Source: Durusdinium trenchii (lineage: Eukaryota > Sar > Dinophyceae > Suessiales > Symbiodiniaceae). Taken from it: a stretch of DNA of 64,000 nt. Position 1 is the first letter of the stretch. Every line of letters starts with the position of its first letter. The position numbers were made by a program, and so were the translations under genes. Under the pieces are notes generated by a model that was not told the DNA's origin, made no database searches, and worked only from the letters and a program-made list of their open reading frames with translations. Of the stretch, positions 11,001-23,000 are shown piece after piece. The DNA is taken from the NCBI GenBank assembly GCA_963970005.1, contig CAXAMN010021396.1:62001-126000 (forward strand), read 5' to 3'.

Positions 11001-14000
11001 ATCCTAATTCCTTTTTTGTTGCACGTCAGGTGAACACCAAAACGGGATGCCCTTTTCGATGCCGACACTGTGAAACCCACGCCGCAGCAGCTTTCAGCGC
11101 TTCAGTAGCGCCGCAGCACCGAGGTTCGTGAAGACCTTTAGCGATCCCATCGACCGGGGAAGCGTCCGCGGCGCCAAGGAGCGGTTGGGGTTTCGGCGTT
11201 AGTTCGGCGCAATTCGGCTCGGCGGAAGCTGCGAAGGGTTTGGGCCCTGGGCGTTCGATCACTTCGGTCACTTTGATCACAGGGTGAAGATCACGGGTTG
11301 GGCGGTGGTCATTGAGTCAAGAGCTGAAGCAATGGACGAGGCGTCGAAAGGATTCGTGTGGGAAGTTTGTATTTTCATGTATTTTAATGGAGAAGCCTCC
11401 CCTGGCCCTGGCTGGGTAGACTGGTCTGTCTTCCTTCTTCCACAGCTTTAGAACTGGGAGGTCTCCCTGAGTCTCCCTTCTTCCCCTTCGACTCAAGACG
11501 GCCAGGTCTGGGCGGTGGAGCTGAAGAAGCACCTGGCCGAACAGCTCCGGGTGAGGGATTTCAGCGCGCGGGGGGGGGGGGGCAGGTCCTATCTGATCAA
11601 CGGGCAGGTTTTTGGAACAATCAGGAAAGCATCAGAATGCAACCCATCTGCAGTTTGGCCCAACTATGACAATAGCATGACAATACATTTTTTCACATAT
11701 TTGAATTTGTCAAATATATTTTTCATACTCGTGACTCGTAACTATATATATATATATATATATTCAATTATCCATATTGTGACGGAGCGCAGGCCTTGAT
11801 TGCTCCACACCTGCTTCGCCGGACGAAGACGAGCACCGGCATCATGGGAGACGCCAGTCTGGAGCTTGGAGCTGGGCGCTACAAGCGGAGGGGCGGAGTG
11901 TGGGTCTTTCTTGCACACAATTTGTTGGCCTGCTGTGCGGAGGAGGTGAGTTGCAATGTTTTCTTCTGCAATGATATTGGTGGTTTCGATCCGTCTAATC
12001 TGTCGGACATGACCGAATTTGAAGGACATTCATTTGGGATCTCCTGTAGGTCCCTATTTATATTGCATAACTTTGCATCTGCGTCAGATCTGTTCAAAGC
12101 ATCCATCACTCCCTTCCATTTACAAAGAAGGCATGTCTGAAGACGTTGAGTGTGAGACTGAGGAGCTACCCGAGCATCCGGATACTATTCATTCTATAGT
12201 ACTGCGTCGTGCGTTGATGTCAGATGATTGAACGGGGACCCGGGGACAAGCTAAGCAGCTAGACTAGCTGCCTCTGATCAGATCCTACCTCAGGAATGAT
12301 GGCACTGCATTCTGTTCCACACTGGTCACCAACACGTTCGACGGCAACGGCGCAATCCGCCACCATTCGCATTTTCTTTTTTCAATATTGCCCGAGGTGA
12401 AGTGGATGCTGAGGATGTAGACATGGAGGCCGAATGATTCGGCCACAGCTCGTGGAGTCTCCGAAAAGGGGGGGAACTCAGGAAGCCTAAGCCTAACTTC
12501 GGGTTCTGGTTGGAGGGCGTGCCCCTTTGTTGGACAGTAAGACATCCTTCCATCCGGTTCCGGTCTGTTCACCAGTTGGTCTTGTGGCGTGGCCAGGAGT
12601 CTGGAGAGAAGGACGTTGAAGGAGCCAGGGGCACCCAGAGGTCTCACTTTTGTCAGACCAGGATTGCTTGAGATTCAAACCTAGGAGATTCTCCTCACGC
12701 ATTGGTTGTGACAGGGTGAAACACCAAACGATGTATTTTTTGTTGCGACGCTTGTGACACAAGTAGAAAGATCAGGTCATTGGAATGTGTCAACTTTCGA
12801 TTCGTGCGAGGTGTTCTAACAAGCGAAGTTCCTGCAGGTCAAATTGGATGCGGTGTTCGTGCCTTTGAACATGTACAGTCCGCAGCACAGCGTGCTGTGC
12901 AGCAGCGTCCTTAGGTGGTCAAGAAGTTGCCCAGCAAGAAAGAAACCATTGCCCGGAAGCCTCACCGAACGAGAGGAACCATGCAGGATCCGAGGTATGG
13001 GAATCAAAGAAAAGAGCCAGAACTGTGTAGGTAGCTGGAGTTGAAGTTTTAATTTAGGAGAACTTTTGTGTTTGTTTTTTGAAATATATGTCATCAAACT
13101 ACCACAATGACCTAACCCACAGGTGGATGTGGATGATGTAGCTCTTTAGCATTGACAGTTTCCGTAGTTCCACCGTCATGTGGATGGTCCTCCGCCAGCT
13201 TTTTGCTGAAGACGAACGCAGATTGCTCTGGCACTCCATAAGGTTTGGCTTTATCCCAGTGAAGAGCAGGCGGCCATGTACAAGAAGGCCGTGCGCAGGG
13301 TCCGTGCTCCGAACAGGAACACGTCCGACCGGATGGTGCCGACACGTACCTGAAGAACGAAAAAAGCACAGACCGGACGACCGAAAAGAACGCCGGGAGG
13401 TCTTGGAACAGAGCGAGGTGGTTCGGGAAGCTTGCAACAAGTCCAAGCTTGGCATCGAGGCTGATGGAGATGCGGTGATGGGTGTGTTTGAGCATCGCTG
13501 GCTCAACATACATATGTACATACGTGTGCATGACTGATCAGAGCCAAGGGATAGCGACCGAACTTGTTCCCGGTTTCTGTTCTTTTCATTTCTTTGAAGA
13601 ACGCGATGAAACCAAACGCGAAAGCACACTCGGAACAAGGAGAGACCGAAACTAAGCCACAAAAATAGCTTTATTCTGATTTATTATGTAGGTTTTGGAC
13701 CAGCAAACCCCAATATATACAGTGATGTTTTCTGACGAGGCAAAGAGCCAGGGGATCTTTCCGGAAAAAAATGTGTGAGATCTTCAGTGGGCACACCTTT
13801 GAACAAACAAAGCCCATCGGTTTCGGCAGATTTCAGAGCTCGAAGCTTGAGGAGTGAACACTTTAGAGCCTTAGATTCAAGCCGCTCTGGGCCACCCCCG
13901 GCTGAACCGGGGTTTCGTTGGTAGTTTGAACTGAATGTATTGCCACGAAAAACCACAGGATCCCCCAGATCTCCCAGTCAGATCTTTGATCGTTTGATCA

Positions 14001-17000
14001 CAGGTCTTCCGCGCGATCGGTTTGCTGAAGCGTCTCTGCAACCATCCGCTCTTGCTCTTGTCCGCAAGCCCGGACTTGCTGAGATGGTGTGGGAGGTTCC
14101 CAAGATAGCATGGCTGTGTTTGACAAAGGACTGAATGACCTTGCCATGTCGAGTATCGGATTGTATTCGACATGTCGAGTATGTCAGGTGCAGTCTTTTT
14201 TGGGGGTGGATTTGATGGCGGCCCAAGGGCCTTCATGATGAACAAAAACAGGCAACCTTGAAAATGCAGGAACCCTGAAACACTCCAACTTTGCACAGCC
14301 AACCTTCGGCTCCAAGTTGGGACCAATAGGCGAGAACGGGGTCATTTTTTTTGGCGCTTCCCTTTGGGTTTGATCCTCAGGATTTCATAGTTGGCCTTTT
14401 GCTATGGGTTGGTTGATAAATAGAGGGGATACCCTTAAGTGTACAACCAATAGGTATATGGGACCAAACTCACCCCTCTATTGTTCACAAAAGGACATCA
14501 TTAGAGGGTTCATTCAAAGCTTTCCTTCAGACCACAATCATGCCATGGGACCTGCATCATTGGTGGTTGGGAGGTTGTGGCTTTGTCTCATCACCTTCCC
14601 CCGGGTTGATCATTTTCCAAGCCTGCCCGGTTGACTGTTGCTATGTCAGGAATGTGGGGATCCTCATTTTTCAACCCTCACTTGTGGCAACTTGCCACTG
14701 TCCGACGGTCTTTGCTCAAGCTGAAGGACTCTGATGGCCGTCCCATTTCTGTGCCGGACAGACTTCCGTTCCGCCAAAGATCTATTCCTCTTTACCCTCC
14801 AAACTTCCGATGACTCATGAACGACTCCACCTGCCATTCAAAATCGACCACTCCCCATCGTTAAGGTTTTCTTTTGGGGCCAAACAAGGTTTCTTTGGAT
14901 TCTCGGGGGACCGGGAACGTCGAAACAACCTTGTTTGGGCATCTCACGACCTTCTTGGCGAAGAGATGAGATAGCTCTCCATGATAGATAGGCCCGTCTG
15001 TCGAGTGAACAGCTCCAAACCACAAAGGTATCCCATCCCTAGACTTCCAAGACCATTAAAAAAATGGTTGACCTGGTTTTTGTAGTGTATAATCCTTAGT
15101 TGATTCGGTAAAGCCTATTAAATTAATGGTTGTTGGAAGCCTAGGGCATGAAAACCTGGTGGTCCGAGTCGACCTCTTCGACCTCTTGGACCTGACTCGC
15201 TTTACGCAGCCGATAGTGAGGCAGATCCCCAAAGTCAAGGACTGGGCCGAACTGCTCAAAGAGGCGCAATGGCACTTGACCGGTTCGTGAAACGGGACCG
15301 GTCAGTCAAACACACCAGACCGTTTCGGGCGGGCTAGGCAGAGTCACCAGAACGGAGAAGAACGACGTTTGAGATGATGCTAATTGGCTAGGCTTTAGCT
15401 TGAGCAGTTGTGGAGCTTATTCCAACTGAGCAGGTGTCCCTCCTTATGTTCGTTTGGGAAGTCATTTTGGGTGCCTTGAGCTGTCGCAGTTGTCAACAGG
15501 TTTGAATGACCTTGACAGCCTTGACACCCATTGGATGCATTGAGGGTTTAGAGCTAGCATCACGACACCGTACGATGCATTGAGGAATTAAAACCGCCAC
15601 TTGTGGCTGAAAGGAACCACCGGGAGAAGGAACCTGTACTAGAGTTCAGGTTCGTAACCCTATCCCCTAGGAATCCAAGTACCTTCTCAGAAGGTGTTTG
15701 GTGTGGGTTTGAAGGGTCCAGGTGACTTCTGAGAAGGTACTTGGATTCCTAGGGATCTATAAGTTCTAAAGTTCTTCCAATGCGATCCAAGTTCTTCCTG
15801 TCGCACCTGCTTGGGCTAACATCCACTTTTGGTTCAGCACTCCGGGCAGGTGCAAGACACGGTGCCGCAGGAGGCACAGCCCGAGGCGCAGCAGATCGAG
15901 GGGTTTTGGACGATCAGGAGATCGGATGGTTCTTGTTCTGCCTCGGTCGCAGAGTCGGGGAGAGGGTGAACTTCTACATCCTTTTTCAGTCGTAGGCGGC
16001 CACAGTGTCCTAGATCCGAACGGAGCGACATGTTGGTCTCAGTTCTTACGAACATTGGGTCTCACTTCAGATGTTAAACGGTGCTTTGGATGTGAGATTC
16101 AGAGAGGTTTTCCGTTGACCAGGGGTGTGTGCCTATGGGTGCCTACTTTTGGAGCGAAATGGCCTCGTCCGACTGACCATGATTAAACATGGATCCCTGC
16201 TACTTTCACCTGCTTCTGTCTTGCACATTCCATCGTGGGTCCAGCCAATTTCGAGTGGTCAAGAAGGAACATAGATGCTAAACCATCTAAACCCGGTCGA
16301 CGCCACGATTCCTCTCTTCCTCTTCAATGGGAAACCCGGTCGATGTTCGAACGATGTTCGAACGATGTCGATCCGACCGCTGGGAGACCGGGGGAGAGAC
16401 GAACAGCGAAGGGGGTCGGTTGGAAGGTGTCGGTGTCGGAAGGAGGTTTGGGGCCGGCTGGGGCCCTGCTGGAAGGGGAAGGAGAGTGTAAAACACTCTG
16501 TGTCTGTAAGGAGGTGTTTGTTTCTCCAACTGAAGATACGGGACTCTGGTTCAATCGTTCTTTTTACCATATTCACTGAAATTTATGGCAGGGGAACCAT
16601 GCTTGGCAAGAAGACTTCAACAAAACAATCAAAGGCAAAACAGATCGTGATTTCACCATAGAATCGCCCAGATGCTAAGAATATGTATATATATACAAAT
16701 CACCCAGATGGTAAGATCAGGGTAAACTCAATCTTTCTCACCCAAGTAGAATCAAACGTTTATTTTTTTGGTATATGATATTCATCATTGTTTTCTAAGA
16801 GTATTTGTGAAAAGAGTGATATCTGATTATCAAAGAAGAATTATCTAAGAATTTCTTTCGGAGTAAACGCGTATCTAAGAGTATCTTAGAATCACACCCA
16901 CCTCCAGGCCTCCGCTGGACTCTCTGAGCCCTCCGAAGTGGAGCCGGCGGACCGGGGGGTTTCACCGGTGGGATCGGGCCCCGAAACGGACCGTTCGAGC

Positions 17001-20000
17001 CAGGTGCGCCCCTTTGTTGCAGAGAGCAGATAGACCACCCTGGTGGATATGACTATGACAGTCCATTGACACTTCAATTCAACAACTTGAACGAGCAACT
17101 AAACTAAACCATGAAGTATAATATATAGCCCAAATAAGAGACTCACTGTCACTGTCACCGACAGCAGCCATTCAGGCCCCTGTCACCAAGAGGTTTTTTG
17201 GTCTTTCTCCCTGGCCATTTGGCGCCGAACGTGGATTTCCATCCATTGCAGTTCCAATATCATCGGCTGCATCACCAAGTGGTCTTGAAATCCTGGTGCT
17301 GGCAGCCTCCTCTGACCCTGCAGCCGTTTTTGGCTGGCTGCCAGCTGTCCATTTCTTTCTAACTTTCTAACTGATGATTTGAACCAAATCGACCAATTGA
17401 ATTGTTTTGGAGAATGACGGAACATCAATTTTGTTTCCAACTTTTTGCCATTCAAGAGTTTTCTTGAACATGGAGGAACCCCCAAAGGTCTTTTGACGTC
17501 AGAAAACACCACGCAGTGTTGGATCCGTAAGGAATTGGCGCAAACGCACGTGGAGCTTCTGGGCATCCTTCGGTGTTTTCTCCATGCCCGAGCACTGACT
17601 GGACAAAGCGGTTGTTTTTGCCAGGACGAGGTCCTTGCTGGCGATGTGTGGGCCACAGCCTTGCGAAGCATGGCATGGGGAAGTTGATGAAGATCGAGCA
17701 AGGGCCAGCCTAATGTAACTATAGCAACTGTGGTGATTCTAGAGTGGGTGGCGCATATCCCAACAGGTTTGCACAACCTCCCTCTATAGCGTGAAGCCAC
17801 TGGACTGTGCATTGTATAGGCGGGGCCACTTGTCCAATACTTTGTGCAGGGCCTCCGTTCTCTTGAGACCCCCACCGGAGAAACGTGGCATCCAGGCCAG
17901 GAGACACATCTAGCACCACCGCGAGAGTTTTGGGTGGATGGTGGATTGAGTCCAAAAAGAAGCTAGGCTGCGGTTTTCGAGGTTTGGGGTCGTTGCGTTT
18001 CTCTTTTTCAGAGTTGTGGAGAGAATTTTTGGGGTTTTGGAGTCCTTGGACACCCAAAAACCCGCCACCTAACCCGCCATCCAGCCATCCGCCCGCGCGC
18101 CGCGGACGCGGCCGTCGGCCGAGGCCGAGGCCGAGGCCGCCGCCGGCGACCAGGCGTCGCTGGTGTTTTGGATGGTGTGTAGATTCAAAGCACAACAAAG
18201 CATCTTAGATCTCAAAAGATCCGTTGATTTGTTGAGTGTGTAGATCTGATTCAGTTTATTTTGATGGTGTGTTGCATGAAGACTTTGTTTGGTGGTTTCT
18301 GTTGGTCTAGATCTTTAGAGCGATCTCATGATTTCTTGCATGATGACATTGTTTGGTGGTTTGTGGCCAGCAACTGCGCAACGGCTTCCCAACATCCTTG
18401 TTGCAACATCCTCTTGCTTTTGGGGGTTTCCATGATCCGGCAGCATCTACTTCGTACTAAGTACTACTTTCAGAAGCTGTGCCATTTGCATGAGAGCCAT
18501 GAGCATGATCATGTTGACGTTGGTCAGTCCCGCCGCCATTTAGGAATTCCTTTTGCCAATCGTGATCACTGATCACGCGACGCTACTGTCACACACCCTT
18601 TTGCCGCCATAGGTGGTGGCTGCCCCGACCTTTGGGCACCGTGAGACGTGCTGGAAAAGATTGAGAGCTCAAGAGCTTGCTGTGTTTTCGATTCGTGGTG
18701 GACCTCACCTCTTTCTTTTCGCCTTCGGTAGTGCTGCCAGTATCACATTGACACTGGTAGCGGAGCTACCTCATAGCTCCGTTGCCCTCGAGAGGAACCG
18801 TCCGGAGAGGGCATCCTTGCACGAGTTTTGAGGAGATCCAGGGCAAGGCTGTGGACTGGCTGCACGCCTTTTGAGTCTCAGTGCACGAGTCATTGAGACC
18901 ATAGATTACAAGATCTTGGTGTGGCATTTTGCTAGCACTATTTCCCTGAGGAGGTCTACCTAGCGCTTTGTTCCTAGCTTGGTCCTTTGCACTCTACCCC
19001 TTTGCCTTTGACTTGACCCCTGAGTTTGTCTAGGTGAAGACCGGCTGAGAAAGATAAGGACACGTCCCTTCGTTGCCACTGGGACGGAGATTTCAGTTCC
19101 TGGCCAGATTATGTCCGCAAGGTTCGCCTGGCCTATGAGAAGACCAGGAAACGGCGCCGACCTCAACTTGGACCTGAATTGGTGTCACAACTATCCGGCC
19201 GAGCATGGATAGTCACTCAAGAGATAGACCATCGGCTTCTGACCCAGCCTGGAGGAGCACGCTACTTGATCACCTTCCTGGAGGAACGGTTGGCCAGAGT
19301 GCCAATCCCTGATGCAGGCTCTCAAGCTGAGAACCTGCTGTTGAGGTTGAGGAGGACTCCAGGTACCTCCATGGCCACTTGGTGTCACCAGGTTCGAGAA
19401 GCATATAGGAAGTTGCAGCGGGCCCTACGTCGTGCTCGAGGAGATCAACCAGATCCAAAGGATGATGGTGCAGCTCCTTCGCATGCTTCGTCACGAGCAC
19501 GATCCGGCCCTGAACCAGCTGCTGAGGATGATTCCGAGGAAGAGCAAGATCAAGATGAAGAACCTGGACGACCACCTTCAAGACCTGCTTCATCTCCTAA
19601 GAGTCGTGGCAAAGGCAAGACCAAAGACCATGCCTCTCCCTCCAGAGGCTCTCGCGGCTCTGGAGGTTCCAGCAGTGAAGATGAAGACTGAAGACTTCTC
19701 AACTTTGTGGGATGATCTTGACCTCGGCCTACCAGAAGTGTTGCCCACAGAGTTGATCGGTTGGATCATGTTGAGGAAGTCCGCCCTCAATGCAGCTCAA
19801 CGTTTGAATGTGCTCTCAAGCATTGGGAACTCGCTCAAAGCAGAAGATGTTGAACGTGGCCTACGAGGAGCTGAAGATGAGCTTCGCCTGGTTGAGCGAG
19901 AGAGAGAAGGGCGTCCAAAAGGGCACTCGAAAGGAAAGCATCGCAACACCTTCTGGATTGAGCAAGATGACCAATGGGGCATCCTCCTGACGGAGGAGGC

Positions 20001-23000
20001 TGATGCTGAGGACATCCTGGAGCAGAACGATGTCCACTGGCTCTCAACGAATACCCTGGAACAAGCTTTTCCGGCTTGGGAAACTCCATCCACTCCATCA
20101 TCCAGGCCTGACACTGAAGACCGCTACGCCCAGGAAGATGGTTTCTTTGCAGCAGACCCTCAACTACCAGGCGCCTATGTCTGGTGGAACTTGGAAAGTG
20201 ATGGTGAGTATTACCACCAGGATGCCAGCGGCGTCTTCTGGTCATGGACTGAGTCTGAAGCCTGGAACTCAGTTTTGTGGAGCTCACCTGATGAAGCCAA
20301 GCCTGTGGTGGAGGCCTATGCGGCCTACGAAGAGAAGATGAGAACATTTCAAGACAGTCGACGTGCTCATGCCGCCAAACAAGCCAGCAGAGGTTTCTTT
20401 CCAAAAGGGAAATGGAAAGGCAAAGGCCATGGAAAGAAAGGTAAAGGCTATGCCCGTCCTACCTTCTCGTCTTCCTCCACGGCATCCCCAGTCTTGGCAG
20501 TGCATGGTGCTGGAAAGCCTGGGTCTCCTTCGTACTCAGGCTGCTTCATTTGCGGGGCGAAAGATCACGACTTTCGCTCTTGTCCCAAGCGCTCGGAGAG
20601 TGGAAAAGGTTTTGGCAGTGGAAAAGTCTTCATGGTTGAGGAGGCGCAAGAGCTTGAAGAGACCTTTGTTTTCCACGCCTGGTCCGAGCCTGAAAGGCCC
20701 TTGAGTGTCATGAAGGTGGGTGAAGTCAGTTCGCCCGAGATGGAAGGCTTCGGTGTGCTTGACACTGGAGCTACAGAAACTGTTTGTGGTTTGAGCGCTT
20801 TGGAATGGATCATGCACAAGCGTGCTGCTGCAGGTGCTTCTTCGGGCGACTTCACAGTCGTCGTTGTGCCCCAGAAGACCTTCAAGTTTGGAAATGGAAT
20901 GACGCAGCAGTCAGAGTCTTTGATTTTGCTGCCTCAGCGGCTAGGTGAGCATAGCTTGTCACTTGGCATCTACACCCTGGAGGCCAATGGAGTTCCAGTG
21001 TTGGTGGGGATCAAAACCCTCACCCGACTTGGAGCAATCATAGATACTTCACGTTCAGCGATGGTGCTCACTGCCATCGATGCATCCTTGTTGGTTCCGC
21101 TGAAACAGAGTGGATCCGGTCACCTTCTCATGGACCTCGCTCACGATTGGTTGAGTCAGGGTACCAAGATTCTTTTCACTGAAGAGCTCTCTGGAAAGCA
21201 GCAATATGTGCCTGGCAGCCCGTCGTGTTTCATGGTTGAGAAAGGCTCTGAGGTATGTGAAGGTGACAGTCTTCATGAACGGCATGTGCACCATGATCGG
21301 CATGAGCATTCGTTTGTTTGCACTCCTTCCTCACTTCTTGCCCCTCACGAGTTGGAGATTTTTGAGAGTCTTGATGAACCCCATGCTGCAGAGTTTTTGT
21401 CACAGTGTTTTGCAGTGCGTCATGAACATGTTGGAGTACATGATCACTCTTCGTCATCCACCGCCGTTGACACAGAGGCTCAAAGAACGGATATGTCTTG
21501 GAAGGCGTTGGCCATCCTTGCATCAACTGCCTCCCTCATCAACTCGGTCAGCCATGTCGCAAGCAGCTGCTGCGAAGGCGAAAGCCAAGGCAAAGATCGA
21601 AGAGCCCTCAAAGAGCTCTGGCAAGGGCGACAAGATGGACAAGAAGAAGACCAAGTCCTTGGCCACCTGGGAGGAGAAGTACGACGAGAGTCGCACGGTG
21701 GCTGCAAGCTTCGCCTGTCCTATACCCCGGCGTTCGGGGCGACAGGACTTCATCGACAAGCAGGTCCGATCCCAGAGGACACTCGTCGACAGGTGGAGGA
21801 GCTCAAAGAAAAAGCTCCATACAACCCATTGCTTCGCACTCAGGCGGTGGGATTGGATGGAGCAGAACGTTCGCTGATGAGCAAGCTGGACAACATCAGA
21901 GCTCGCAAGGCAGCAGCGGGATATGCACCTCGCTCTCCCGACTCCAACGAGACCACAGCGCCCAGCAGCAATCAGACTCCTGTTCCTCGGACTCCAAGCT
22001 CAGTGGTCGAGATCCCCGACGACGAGGAGGAGTATGTGCCAAGTCCAGCTCCGACCGACAAGGAACTTCTCTCCATGGTTCCTGGGAGCAAATCCCGCCG
22101 CAACGAGCGGCCAGCAGAGGAGGTGGAGTATGCCGACCGGGAGGATCGCTCGTGGTCGACCGTGACATCTCCAGAGAAGCGAACCGGCGCATCGAGTTGA
22201 ATGAGGCCCTGGTCAGGGATGGCGCTACTGAGAATGACAACATGTCTGAAGACAATGCCATCCAATCGAATGACCAGTTGAATTCGAATAACCTGACTTC
22301 TGAGAATGTCCGCTTCCTCAAGAATGCTCAGGTCCCTCCGAATGTCAAAGTTCCACCGAATGCCCACCTTTTCAAGAATGACCCGGTGATGACCGATGGC
22401 AAGTCCTTTGAACCACCTGCCATGGAGAACTTTGAGGAGGACATCCCCTATGACGCTCGGCTGAGCGACAAAGACGCAGCATTTGCATGGGAAGCTATAA
22501 ATGAGCTGGTGACGGAGAATGACGAGATCTTCCTAGCTCATGGAGGCATTGCTGCACGAGAGCACTGGGACGTGCTCGAACTTTGCTGTGGCCCCGAAAG
22601 CTTGTTGATCCAAGCTGTGCATGCAGCTGGAGGATACGGTGGCCGTGCAGGCTTGCACAACCACTGTGATTTGACCAGAGAAGAGGGAGAAAACTTTGGA
22701 ACTACTTCGACTTCATCGACCTCGGTGGATTTGGGCTAGCTTTCCATGTGGCCCGACTTCGGCTGTTCAGGCCCTCAACGAAAGAACTGAAGAAGGAATG
22801 ATCAAAAGCCGCTACAGAAAGCGGCATGCGAGAAAGGTCTTGCGTGGAGGACTTCGTGTACTACGCGCACACTTGGCCCAAGGTGGAGAAATTGCTTGGG
22901 AATGGCCGAAGTCAAACAAAGCCTGGAGGCTTCCGGAAGTTGAGCACTTTTGGGCAGAGCTCGCTGAAGTGAACCGAGCTCATGAAGTTCTTGGAGATGG

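Larger units (their letters stand above)
14064..16907 (+). other. Intron after the CNHP exon
   Basis: 2.8 kb with a short foldback (aatagagggg at 14419-14428 and its complement at 14473-14482), a perfect 29-bp inverted repeat (15665/15726), a repeated motif near 15063 also seen near 9984, and a short (TA)n tract near 16684. A plus-strand open stretch at 15143-15288 may be an exon. Nothing else supported. Confidence 0.5.

Noticed and set aside
12072-12110. LRQICSKHPSL reading that resembles the SNF2 CNHP motif
   Set aside because: It lies before the Q...Y exon, in the wrong order, lacks flanking homology, and a much better match (LKRLCNHPLLL) with a good acceptor is at 14004.
22136-22321. Minus-strand ORFs across the copia element
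   Set aside because: Shadows of gag-pol; no motifs.
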